Below are positions 7,483 through 12,750 of a stretch of 12,750 nt of DNA, piece after piece. The stretch is from Dehalococcoidales bacterium (GTDB lineage: Bacteria; Chloroflexota; Dehalococcoidia; Dehalococcoidales; GCA-2688105). Below the pieces are notes generated by a model. The model made no database searches. It saw nothing but the letters and a program-made list of their open reading frames with translations, and was not told where the DNA came from. Position 1 is the stretch's first letter. The number at the start of each line of letters is the position of its first letter. The DNA is taken from the NCBI GenBank assembly GCA_030640255.1, contig DAOWJS010000019.1, forward strand, positions 1 to 12,750, given 5' to 3'. Made by a program: the position numbers and the translations under genes.

Positions 7483-7520
7483 AACATGCGTAGGCTGGGG
7501 GTACCTGGCCTATGCGTGTT
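7483..7520 (+). other. Stem-loop between the zinc-ribbon gene and rpsU
   Basis: AACATGCGTAGGC (7483-7495) and GCCTATGCGTGTT (7508-7520) form a 13-base-pair RNA stem with two G-U wobbles and a 12-base loop. Only four T residues follow (7519-7522), so it is a weak terminator candidate. It ends 20 bases before the rpsU ATG, which has no clear Shine-Dalgarno sequence, so it may be a leader structure controlling bS21. The two wobbles pair only in the plus-strand RNA, which favours a role in that transcript. Confidence 0.55.
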
Positions 7521-7540
7521 TTAGAATGTGGTGTTGTATT

Positions 7541-7726
7541 ATGGCATTGAAAGTCTCTGTGCGAGAAGGTGAAACTCAAGACTCTTTATTGAAACGCTTC
7601 CAGAGAGCGGTGCAGATGGATGGAATCCTGCGCCAGGCAAAGGCCCATCGCTATTTTATATCCAAGAGAGACGCCGCCCGCCTAAAATCGAAAAGGAACG
7701 CGAGACGAAAACGACTTGCGAGGTAA
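7541..7726 (+). CDS. rpsU: 30S ribosomal protein bS21
   Basis: A small-subunit ribosomal protein lying near the 3' end of 16S rRNA and the mRNA exit platform. The 61-residue product begins MALKVSVREGE and contains LLKRFQRAV and the Arg/Lys-rich C-terminus KSKRNARRKR typical of bS21. I chose ATG 7541 because the family starts there; an in-frame ATG at 7526 would add MWCCI, which does not fit. The 20 bases before the start have no purine-rich ribosome site, odd for a ribosomal protein gene. It follows the zinc-ribbon gene by 76 bases with a hairpin between, and is probably transcribed from the promoter at 7015. It converges with the 208-residue gene. Confidence 0.93.
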   Translation: MALKVSVREGETQDSLLKRFQRAVQMDGILRQAKAHRYFISKRDAARLKSKRNARRKRLAR

Positions 7727-7793
7727 TACTGGATTGGTCTAAAGAGTGCCTGCTAATCCACACTAGGAATTCTATCTATCATTCACCATCACT

Positions 7794-7819
7794 CTCTACC
7801 TTTACCCAGCGTGTTCGGT
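7794..7819. repeat. Copy of the lgt 3' end (left direct repeat)
   Basis: These 26 bases match 8487-8512 at 23 positions, in the same orientation. The right copy is the true 3' end of lgt. Read on the minus strand in the lgt frame, this copy gives RTRWVKVE against RTRWIKAE in Lgt, with one synonymous and two conservative changes. It begins three bases beyond the stop codon of the 208-residue gene, so the two copies enclose that gene and its ribosome site. Confidence 0.8.
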
Positions 7820-7821
7820 CT

Positions 7822-8448
7822 TTACCATCCCGACTTGATATACCTTGCAATAATGTCTATTGCCTCAAATAAATCAGGCGAGGGCAATAAGTAACCAGTC
7901 CTAACCCTGGCATATTCATACTTTGGCTCAGGGAAAATCCAAATACTACCCCTAAGCTGCCCAAGTTCGGATTGCAGTAGAGTATCTTTCAGCTGATAAT
8001 TATAGTTGAGCTCTCGGGCAAGGTAATCATCCCCCTTCCACTCAATATTGGTCACCTTACCCCACATACCTGAACTTTTCCCTCTTACCATTCTAGTTTT
8101 CTTCCTGTTCTTTCTACCTGTCCAGTTAGAAATCTTAACCAAATAATCAAGAAAGTAACTGACCCCATACTGACTGGCGACATTGATAACATTTATATAA
8201 TCTATATTCCTTCCCTCTATCTTAATAACACCCTCAGACCTTTGCCCTGAGGCACGACCCACTCCTACCTTTGCCTCTTCCGCACCTCTTTCTAACCGAG
8301 ATGCTTTGACTCCCATCTCATGGAGGTGATGAAGGAACTGATCCATATTTTGAAGGCCACCCTTCTTTCTCTTTCTGAGTGCCAGCGGCAATCCAATAGC
8401 AGCCATAAGCGCAGCTATGGTGCCACCAAGAATACTTGCCCAGTCCAT
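7822..8448 (-). CDS. Unknown membrane-anchored protein, 208 residues
   Basis: I do not recognise this protein. Residues about 5-23 (SILGGTIAALMAAIGLPLA) form one hydrophobic helix followed by RKRKK, which by the positive-inside rule puts the rest in the cytoplasm. A polar stretch with MDQFLHHLHEMGVKASRLERG follows, then a domain with GVIKIEGRNIDYINVINVASQYG and later WGKVTNIEWKGDDYLARELN and GSIWIFPEPKYEYARVRTGY. It reads as an alternating beta-rich domain and has no catalytic motif I can name. The start is supported by AAAGGAGG at 8460-8467, eleven bases upstream. It follows lgt by 32 bases, so it is probably co-transcribed, yet it is flanked by two copies of the lgt 3' end, suggesting a later arrival. 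Confidence 0.8.
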   Translation of the reverse strand: MDWASILGGTIAALMAAIGLPLALRKRKKGGLQNMDQFLHHLHEMGVKASRLERGAEEAKVGVGRASGQRSEGVIKIEGRNIDYINVINVASQYGVSYFLDYLVKISNWTGRKNRKKTRMVRGKSSGMWGKVTNIEWKGDDYLARELNYNYQLKDTLLQSELGQLRGSIWIFPEPKYEYARVRTGYLLPSPDLFEAIDIIARYIKSGW

Positions 8449-8480
8449 TAGTTACCTAACCTCCTTTAGAAATTGAGATA

Positions 8481-9254
8481 TTAGGCCTCTGCCTTTATCC
8501 ACCGTGTTCGGTAAGCCATGATGGAAATAGTGATGGCTAATACGATTATGGCTATCACCTGAGCCTGATGCAAACCGAATAGGAAGGGTGTTCCTTCTCG
8601 CAGGAAACTGATGCTAAAGCGCCATACTGAGTATAGGCTGAGGTAGATAAGGAATAATGAGCCATCAGGCTTGAATCGCCCCCTCAGTTTGAGCAACACC
8701 CCAAAAGCTATTAAACAATATATAATCTCATAAACCTGCGTAGGGTGAACGGCAACTCCAATAGGAGCAAAGCTATTAGGGTGAGTATAAATTACGCCCC
8801 AAGGCAAAGAGGTCGGTATCCCATAGCAGCAACCATTTAGAGTGCAGCCTACCCTGCCTACAGCCTGAGCCAGTATGATACCCGGTGCTATCAAATCAGC
8901 AAGGTAACCAAACCGGAAGTTGCTGAACTTGCTGCAAATCCAGATACCCAGGGCGGCGCCCAAAACAGCCCCGTAGATAGTTAGACCCGAGGCACCGATT
9001 ATCTGCCCCGGGTTCTGGCTATAGTAACCCCATTTGTCAACCACGTGGAGCAGTCTTGATATTATTACCCCCGATGGAATTGCCACCAGAGCAGCGGTAA
9101 GCGTGCTATCAAGAGAAAGATTAGCCCCCTTTCTTACCTCTCGTATCATCCACAAGGTTACGGTTAGTACCGCCAGGGCAACCATAATGCCGTACCATCT
9201 GACTTCAATTGAGCCTATAGCGAAGGCTACCGGGTTTATGTCTATGGTAATCAT
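8481..9254 (-). CDS. lgt: Prolipoprotein diacylglyceryl transferase
   Basis: Transfers diacylglycerol from phosphatidylglycerol to the lipobox cysteine of prolipoproteins at the cytoplasmic membrane, the first step of lipoprotein maturation. The 257-residue polytopic protein has RWYGIM (19-24), GLTIYGAVLG (90-99), the signature GRVGCTLNGCCYG (133-145) with its essential-type Arg134, HPTQVYE (170-176) and the C-terminal RFSISFLREG. The usual His in the GLTIYG loop is Tyr here, and the signature has Cys residues where E. coli has Asn and Glu; both fit my memory of Gram-positive-like and Chloroflexota Lgt. Start: ATG 9252-9254 with GGAGG a few bases upstream. Its last 26 coding bases are duplicated at 7794-7819. 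Confidence 0.95.
   Translation of the reverse strand: MITIDINPVAFAIGSIEVRWYGIMVALAVLTVTLWMIREVRKGANLSLDSTLTAALVAIPSGVIISRLLHVVDKWGYYSQNPGQIIGASGLTIYGAVLGAALGIWICSKFSNFRFGYLADLIAPGIILAQAVGRVGCTLNGCCYGIPTSLPWGVIYTHPNSFAPIGVAVHPTQVYEIIYCLIAFGVLLKLRGRFKPDGSLFLIYLSLYSVWRFSISFLREGTPFLFGLHQAQVIAIIVLAITISIMAYRTRWIKAEA
8487..8512. repeat. lgt 3' end (right direct repeat)
   Basis: This is the right member of the 26-base pair that encloses the 208-residue gene; 23 of 26 bases equal 7794-7819. It encodes the last residues of Lgt (RTRWIKAE) and is the presumed original, since it lies in an intact gene. Confidence 0.8.
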
Positions 9255-9270
9255 TATTCCTCCATCAAAT

Positions 9271-9282
9271 TAAGTATACTTA
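9271..9282. promoter_or_regulatory. Perfect palindrome upstream of lgt
   Basis: TAAGTATACTTA is a perfect 12-base palindrome 17 bases before the lgt start. On the minus strand it contains TATACT, a possible -10 box, but no matching -35 is seen. It abuts the start of repeat copy B, so it may be either an lgt operator/promoter or an insertion-junction feature. Confidence 0.35.
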
Positions 9283-9430
9283 GCAACCCTATCCCCTTTA
9301 TCCTTGCCAAAGCAGGCAAGGACTTTATCCCCTTCCCCTTAGTAAGGGGAAGGGGAAATTATTTCAAGAGGGGCTTCGCCCCTCTAAAACTCCCCTTCAA
9401 TACTTGAACTCTCTTCTAAAAGAGGGGCTG
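9280..9430 (+). repeat. Interspersed hairpin-rich repeat, copy B
   Basis: A shorter member of the family, in the same orientation as copy A. It opens with TTAGCAACCCTATCCCC. Its stems are 9301-9308/9315-9322 (TCCTTGCC/GGCAAGGA), 9329-9340/9344-9355 (CCCCTTCCCCTT/AAGGGGAAGGGG, perfect) and 9367-9374/9378-9385 around TTC, identical in core to copy A (GAGGGGCTTCGCCCCTC) and followed by the same TCTAAA and CTCCC bases. It sits between the 91-residue gene and lgt, so in the minus-strand transcript these stems would be folded in the intercistronic RNA. Confidence 0.75.
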
Positions 9431-9450
9431 ATTATGATGCCTTTGCGTGA

Positions 9451-9726
9451 CTAAAACCGGCCTCTCATTTCACTGGAGTAGCCTTCTGCAACTGTCGGTA
9501 ACGCTCTTCCCACTGCAATGGCAATGTCTGGGGACGGGATTGATAAGCCAACCCCCTGACTCGGTGTTGCCAAGCGAGGGAAGAAAATGTTGACCTCAAC
9601 CTCATCGCCACGGCTCTGCCTCTTGACGACGAACTCGGCACAGTTTACACAACGGTCATAGTCGGAGTATTCGGAGGCTGAATGGCTATAAGGTTCTCTA
9701 CGTTGAATCCCTTTGATGAGTGGCAT
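9451..9726 (-). CDS. Unknown small protein, 91 residues
   Basis: I do not recognise it. The main support is an excellent ribosome site, AAGGAGGA, about five bases before the ATG at 9724-9726, plus its place in a same-strand gene series (88 bases after the helicase, 196 before lgt). The product has a polar N-terminus, one CxxC (Cys26, Cys29, in DRCVNCAEF), then VEVNIFFPRL and a Gly/Pro/Ala-rich C-terminus with no membrane segment. A single CxxC could bind metal as a dimer, which is a guess. No competing ORF with a ribosome site overlaps it on the plus strand. It may be lineage-specific, or the start of a longer gene that has been truncated. Confidence 0.55.
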   Translation of the reverse strand: MPLIKGIQRREPYSHSASEYSDYDRCVNCAEFVVKRQSRGDEVEVNIFFPRLATPSQGVGLSIPSPDIAIAVGRALPTVAEGYSSEMRGRF

Positions 9727-9814
9727 TGTCTCCTCCTTACAAGATTATTAGTTTGTTCTGGTTTCCCAGCTTTCCAACCTCTGACTGGCAGCATAGCTCC
9801 ACCGCCCAGACTAT

Positions 9815-12100
9815 TCAGCTGCCTAGCAAGCCTTCCAACAATATCTGGGCGGCTTTTTTATCCAGGGGTTTATTATTGTTGCCACACTTGGGCGACTGGA
9901 TACAGCTGGGGCAGCCCTCCAGGCACGGGCACTCGGTAATCGCCTTTAGTGTAGTTTGCCATAGTTCTTCTATCAGGTCAAAGCCCTTCTCAGCAATGCC
10001 GACGCCTCCGGGATGGGCATCATAGATAAATATTTGGGCTCTCCCGGTATCGGGGTGGAGGGGGGTGGATACGCCCCCGATATCATTGCGGTCGCAAAGG
10101 GCAAATAGGGGTAAGATGGCGATGGCGGCGTGCTCGGCAGCGTGTAGTCCCCCGGCAAAGTCCAGCTCCTCTTTGACCAGTCGGGTAACGGCGTCAGTAG
10201 GCAGGTCAAACCATAGGGCGACGGTAAAAAAATGCTGGGGGGGCAGGTTGAGGGGCTCTTCACCAATTACCTCCTCGGTGAATTGTGCCTTTTTCCTGAA
10301 GCCAACCACGGTAGTGGTAACCTCTACCTCGCCCAGGTATACTTTTGTCTGTCTACAGTCTTTACTGCGGGCTACCTTGACAATACGCAAATCAGTGATG
10401 TCCTTAGCCTGGGTATAGTAAGCAGCTGTGGTCGGCGTAGCATAGGCGGTGCGATTAGCCAGGTCAAGCTCGGTGACCAAATAGGATTCCCCCTGATGGA
10501 GATAGATAGCCCCGGGATGCACTTGAAAAAAAGCCACGCTAGCCTCTATAGTTTCCAGCAGGGAGTCGGTTGAGGTATCAATAAGGGCGAAGTTTTCCCC
10601 TGAGGTGGAACGAATATTGATGGATTGAGCCGGGTAAGCGATGGCAGGTGAGAGATACCACTTCCGGTTCCGCTCCTTGAGCATGCCCTGTCTCTCAAGC
10701 TCGGCTCTTTCCTGGTTTAAGGTAGAACCAAAGATTTTCTCGTCATCCTCATTTAGCGGCATTTCCCAGGCGGCACACAACAGATGGGCTCTCAAAATGT
10801 AGGGGTTACCGGGGTTAACCAGGGCATTCTCAAAGCTTTGCTGAAAGAAGGAATCGGGGTGATGCATAAAATACTGGTCAAGAGGGTTATCCAGACCGAT
10901 AAGAAAACTTAGCGACTCACCTTTACCCCGTCCACTCCTCCCCGCCTGCTGCCAGGTGCTGGCAATACTCCCCGGATAGCCGGTAAGCACCGTTGCCTCA
11001 AGGTCGCCGATATCTATGCCTAATTCTAAAGCAGTAGTAGCCACCACTCCTAGAAGTTGACCGGTGAAGAGCTCCTGCTCTATTTGACGCCGCTCCTGGG
11101 GGAGATAACCAGCCCGATAAGCCTTGATTTGCTGAGCTAGGGGTGGGTTAACTTCGGCTAACCGCCGCGAGGAGTAGGCGTAAATAAGCTCGGTCAGCCG
11201 GCGACTGCGAGCAAAGGTTAGACTGCGGATTTTATGGCTCACCAGCTCAGTAAACAGGTTGGTAGCTTCACTATTGGCACTGCGCCGAACGCTCTTAGCC
11301 TCGTCTATAATTGGCGGATTCCAGAAGACGAAGTCCTTGCCTCCATAGGGGGAGCCATCGTTGTCAACTACCTCAAAGGGTAAACCTGCCAGTCTTTCCG
11401 CATGCTCACCCGGGTTGGCTATAGTGGCTGAACAGCAGATGAACCGGGGGTTTGAGCCATAAAGCTGGCACAGACGGCGCAGGCGGCGCAACACCCCGGC
11501 GACGTGGGAACCAAAAACACCCCGATAGATGTGGGCTTCATCTACTACCACATACTTCAGGTGGCGCAGTAATCTTGACCAGGACTGGTGATTGGGCAAT
11601 ATGCCAATGTGGAGCATATCTGGATTGGTAAGTATTATCCTGGCTTTTTTCCTTATTTCCGCCCGCTCCGCCTGGGGGGTATCGCCATCAAAGGTGGCAA
11701 ATTCCTCTACTTGGAACAAACGAGGGCAGAATAACTCGTGTAAGCCCCGCAGCTGGTCCTGCGCCAGGGCTTTAGTGGGAAAAAGGTAGAGGGCACGACT
11801 ACCCTTCTCAGTTAGAACTGCCTCCAGTACGGGAATATTGTAGCACAGGGTCTTACCACTGGCGCTTGAGGTTGCCACCATCACATTCCTACCCTGCCGA
11901 GCCTTATTTACCGCTTCAGCTTGGTGAGTATAAAGGGGTAATAGCCTGTGCTCATTAAGGCAATCTTGAAGCTCGTTAGCCAGAGGTTGGTCCAGCTCGG
12001 CATAGCTGGCGTCACGGGGTGGAATATGCTCCATGTGAGCAATCTGACCATTATAAGTGGGTTGAGCGGTAAGATGATGGAGGAAGGCTGAGGTGTTCAT
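9815..12100 (-). CDS. mrfA: DEAH-box helicase with C-terminal zinc domain (MrfA/YprA type)
   Basis: A superfamily 2 helicase of the MrfA/Hrq1 type, which in Bacillus subtilis repairs mitomycin-type DNA damage with the nuclease MrfB. The 761 residues contain YTHQAEAV (about 57-64), the Walker A loop TSSASGKT (about 77-84), DEAH (187-190) and SAT (224-226). The second RecA domain has TTALELGIDIG and QQAGRSGRG. The C-terminal DUF1998/MZB-like part has GGLHAAEHA, IYDAHPGGVGIAEKGF and a cysteine cluster at about 724, 726, 730, 733 and 739, one more cysteine than the four-Cys site I expect. No mrfB is in the window. The start has only a weak GAGAG. It lies 21 bases after DUF503 and is probably in one operon with it. 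Confidence 0.9.
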   Translation of the reverse strand: MNTSAFLHHLTAQPTYNGQIAHMEHIPPRDASYAELDQPLANELQDCLNEHRLLPLYTHQAEAVNKARQGRNVMVATSSASGKTLCYNIPVLEAVLTEKGSRALYLFPTKALAQDQLRGLHELFCPRLFQVEEFATFDGDTPQAERAEIRKKARIILTNPDMLHIGILPNHQSWSRLLRHLKYVVVDEAHIYRGVFGSHVAGVLRRLRRLCQLYGSNPRFICCSATIANPGEHAERLAGLPFEVVDNDGSPYGGKDFVFWNPPIIDEAKSVRRSANSEATNLFTELVSHKIRSLTFARSRRLTELIYAYSSRRLAEVNPPLAQQIKAYRAGYLPQERRQIEQELFTGQLLGVVATTALELGIDIGDLEATVLTGYPGSIASTWQQAGRSGRGKGESLSFLIGLDNPLDQYFMHHPDSFFQQSFENALVNPGNPYILRAHLLCAAWEMPLNEDDEKIFGSTLNQERAELERQGMLKERNRKWYLSPAIAYPAQSINIRSTSGENFALIDTSTDSLLETIEASVAFFQVHPGAIYLHQGESYLVTELDLANRTAYATPTTAAYYTQAKDITDLRIVKVARSKDCRQTKVYLGEVEVTTTVVGFRKKAQFTEEVIGEEPLNLPPQHFFTVALWFDLPTDAVTRLVKEELDFAGGLHAAEHAAIAILPLFALCDRNDIGGVSTPLHPDTGRAQIFIYDAHPGGVGIAEKGFDLIEELWQTTLKAITECPCLEGCPSCIQSPKCGNNNKPLDKKAAQILLEGLLGS

Positions 12101-12121
12101 TATGGCTCTCGTTCAAATATG

Positions 12122-12415
12122 TTAAAACACCGACATAATTTCAATTTCATAGTCAAGCATCTCTACCTCAAACCGACCATTAACTATGAAGTCCACTACC
12201 TTTGACAGGACTTCATTGGTGTGCCGCTTGTCATTGCTGACGCAGCCAATCCCCAGTGTAGCCAGTTGCCATAAGTCGTGGTCGTCAACCTCAGCCACAG
12301 AAACATTAAATTTATTCTCGACCCGGGTAATAATAGATTTCAAAACCTGCCGCTTACCCTTGAGGGATACATTTTCAGGTAAGCGAAGCCTAATCTTACA
12401 TACGCCGACATTCAT
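12122..12415 (-). CDS. DUF503/YlxP family protein
   Basis: A 97-residue protein of the DUF503 (YlxP) family, function not established; in many Firmicutes it sits in the nusA-infB-rbfA cluster and has been linked to ribosome maturation. The family pattern is clear: an N-terminal strand, then RLPENVSLKGKRQVLKSI, the helix with RVENKFNVSVAEVDDHDLWQ and the strand with LGIGCVSND, with a C-terminal strand VEMLDYEIEIM. It starts at ATG 12413-12415 with no obvious ribosome site. Here it heads the minus-strand group and is next to the helicase rather than infB. Its promoter is at 12559-12587, with a leader of about 135 bases. Confidence 0.88.
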   Translation of the reverse strand: MNVGVCKIRLRLPENVSLKGKRQVLKSIITRVENKFNVSVAEVDDHDLWQLATLGIGCVSNDKRHTNEVLSKVVDFIVNGRFEVEMLDYEIEIMSVF

Positions 12416-12425
12416 AACATATATG

Positions 12426-12467
12426 GTTGCCAGTAACCAGATAAATCAAGCTTGAGTTACCAGCAAC
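12426..12467. promoter_or_regulatory. Inverted repeat in the DUF503 leader
   Basis: GTTGCCAGTAAC (12426-12437) and GTTACCAGCAAC (12456-12467) are inverted copies matching at 10 of 12 positions. CAAGCTTG (12447-12454) forms an inner palindrome and a further GGTAAC lies at 12484-12489. The arms end 11 bases before the ATG, within the predicted leader on the minus strand. This could be an RNA stem covering the start or a protein-binding site; the sequence alone does not decide. Confidence 0.45.
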
Positions 12468-12558
12468 GCTACCCGGAAATATTGGTAACGCAATGCGGAG
12501 ATGGAGCTGTTGTCTAATTCCTAAACTTGACTGGATTAAGCTATGTGATACAATTCCC

Positions 12559-12587
12559 AATATACAACTAATAATTTGTTGAGTCAA
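12559..12587 (-). promoter_or_regulatory. Promoter of the DUF503-helicase operon
   Basis: On the minus strand TTGACT (12582-12587) is followed after exactly 17 bases by TATATT (12559-12564), five of six consensus bases in each box. Transcription would start near 12552, leaving about 135 bases of leader before DUF503. It may drive all five minus-strand genes down to 7822, since no strong internal terminator or promoter is evident. Confidence 0.65.
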
Positions 12588-12605
12588 GGCTAAAAATACA
12601 GGTTG

Positions 12606-12750
12606 TTTAGCAACCTATCCCCCTGACCCCCTTCCCTTAATAAAAGATTGTTTAACAACCCCTCACCCCTTCTTTTGGTGAAATCACAAACTCTAATTTC
12701 TAATCCTTCACAGGTGAAGGACTAAACAAGTTCAAAATTCAAATCCCTAA
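12606..12750 (+). repeat. Interspersed hairpin-rich repeat, copy C (runs to the window edge)
   Basis: It opens with 34 bases identical to copy A (12606-12639), but the partner arm of the first hairpin is missing: the sequence changes at TAATAAAAGATT. A second partial unit then starts with GTTTAACAACC (12650-12660), one base different from GTTTAGCAACC at 12605. The TCCTTCAC/GTGAAGGA stem (12704-12711/12714-12721) occupies the same place as the TCCTTCC stem of copy A, with ATCC before it and ACT after. It looks like a composite of broken or nested copies. I see no gene between 12416 and 12750. Confidence 0.7.

Noticed and set aside
7526..7540. Upstream in-frame ATG for rpsU
   Set aside because: It adds MWCCI, not seen in bS21, and lies directly after the hairpin without a ribosome site.
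7741..7772. Weak TGGATT/AATCCA stem after rpsU as terminator
   Set aside because: It has a six-pair stem, a long loop and no T-run on either strand.
9682..10573. Plus-strand ORFs of 85-117 codons opposite the helicase 3' half
   Set aside because: They are shadows of the helicase frame, which has complete family motifs; none has a ribosome site.
7822..12415. A defence island built from the helicase and unknown genes
   Set aside because: The helicase matches the DNA-repair MrfA type, there is no nuclease, methylase or sensor gene, and the neighbours lgt and DUF503 are housekeeping.
12421..12490. Possible tRNA from the paired GTTGC/GCAAC arms
   Set aside because: No cloverleaf with a T-loop GTTCRA, anticodon arm and acceptor stem can be drawn.
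12396..12587. Minus-strand 63-codon ORF upstream of DUF503
   Set aside because: It covers the predicted promoter and leader, overlaps the DUF503 start and shows no ribosome site.

Overview
The window looks like chromosomal DNA of moderate G+C content from an uncultured member of the Chloroflexota, most likely class Dehalococcoidia. This is an inference from memory of protein style: the Lgt signature GRVGCTLNGCCYG, a zinc-ribbon protein of the CxxC-x17-CxxC type next to rpsU, a divergent ATP-type PEP carboxykinase, and G/C-rich hairpin repeats between genes. No rRNA, tRNA, CRISPR array, transposase, integrase or phage gene is visible.

Layout. 1-1390 (-): 5' part of an ATP-dependent PEP carboxykinase gene that runs off the left edge. 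1494-2346 (+): a GNAT acetyltransferase followed by a small DUF5808-like protein. 2232-3638 (-): the tRNA methylthiotransferase MtaB, whose 3' end overlaps the small gene antisense because reading continues past a nine-base C/G homopolymer. 3685-3765: back-to-back promoters with good consensus hexamers for mtaB and fabF. 3828-6769 (+): fabF, then recJ two bases later. 6770-7158: a long intergenic region holding a hairpin-rich repeat and a promoter. 7159-7726 (+): an eight-cysteine zinc-ribbon protein and ribosomal protein bS21.

The rest is on the minus strand and probably forms one transcription group read right to left: DUF503/YlxP, an MrfA-type DEAH helicase, an unknown 91-residue protein, lgt, and an unknown 208-residue membrane-anchored protein. 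A TTGACT-17-TATATT promoter sits at its upstream (right-hand) end.

The genes are mostly housekeeping: gluconeogenesis, tRNA modification, fatty acid elongation, DNA repair, translation and lipoprotein modification. I see no classical defence or mobile system. Two patterns go beyond ordinary annotation. First, the unknown 208-residue gene lies between the true lgt 3' end and a 23/26-identical copy of that end placed just past its own stop codon, as if the gene had entered at or been duplicated with the end of lgt. Second, three same-orientation copies of an intergenic repeat (6787, 9280, 12606) keep their hairpins while stem sequences change in a compensatory way, which suggests selection on structure.
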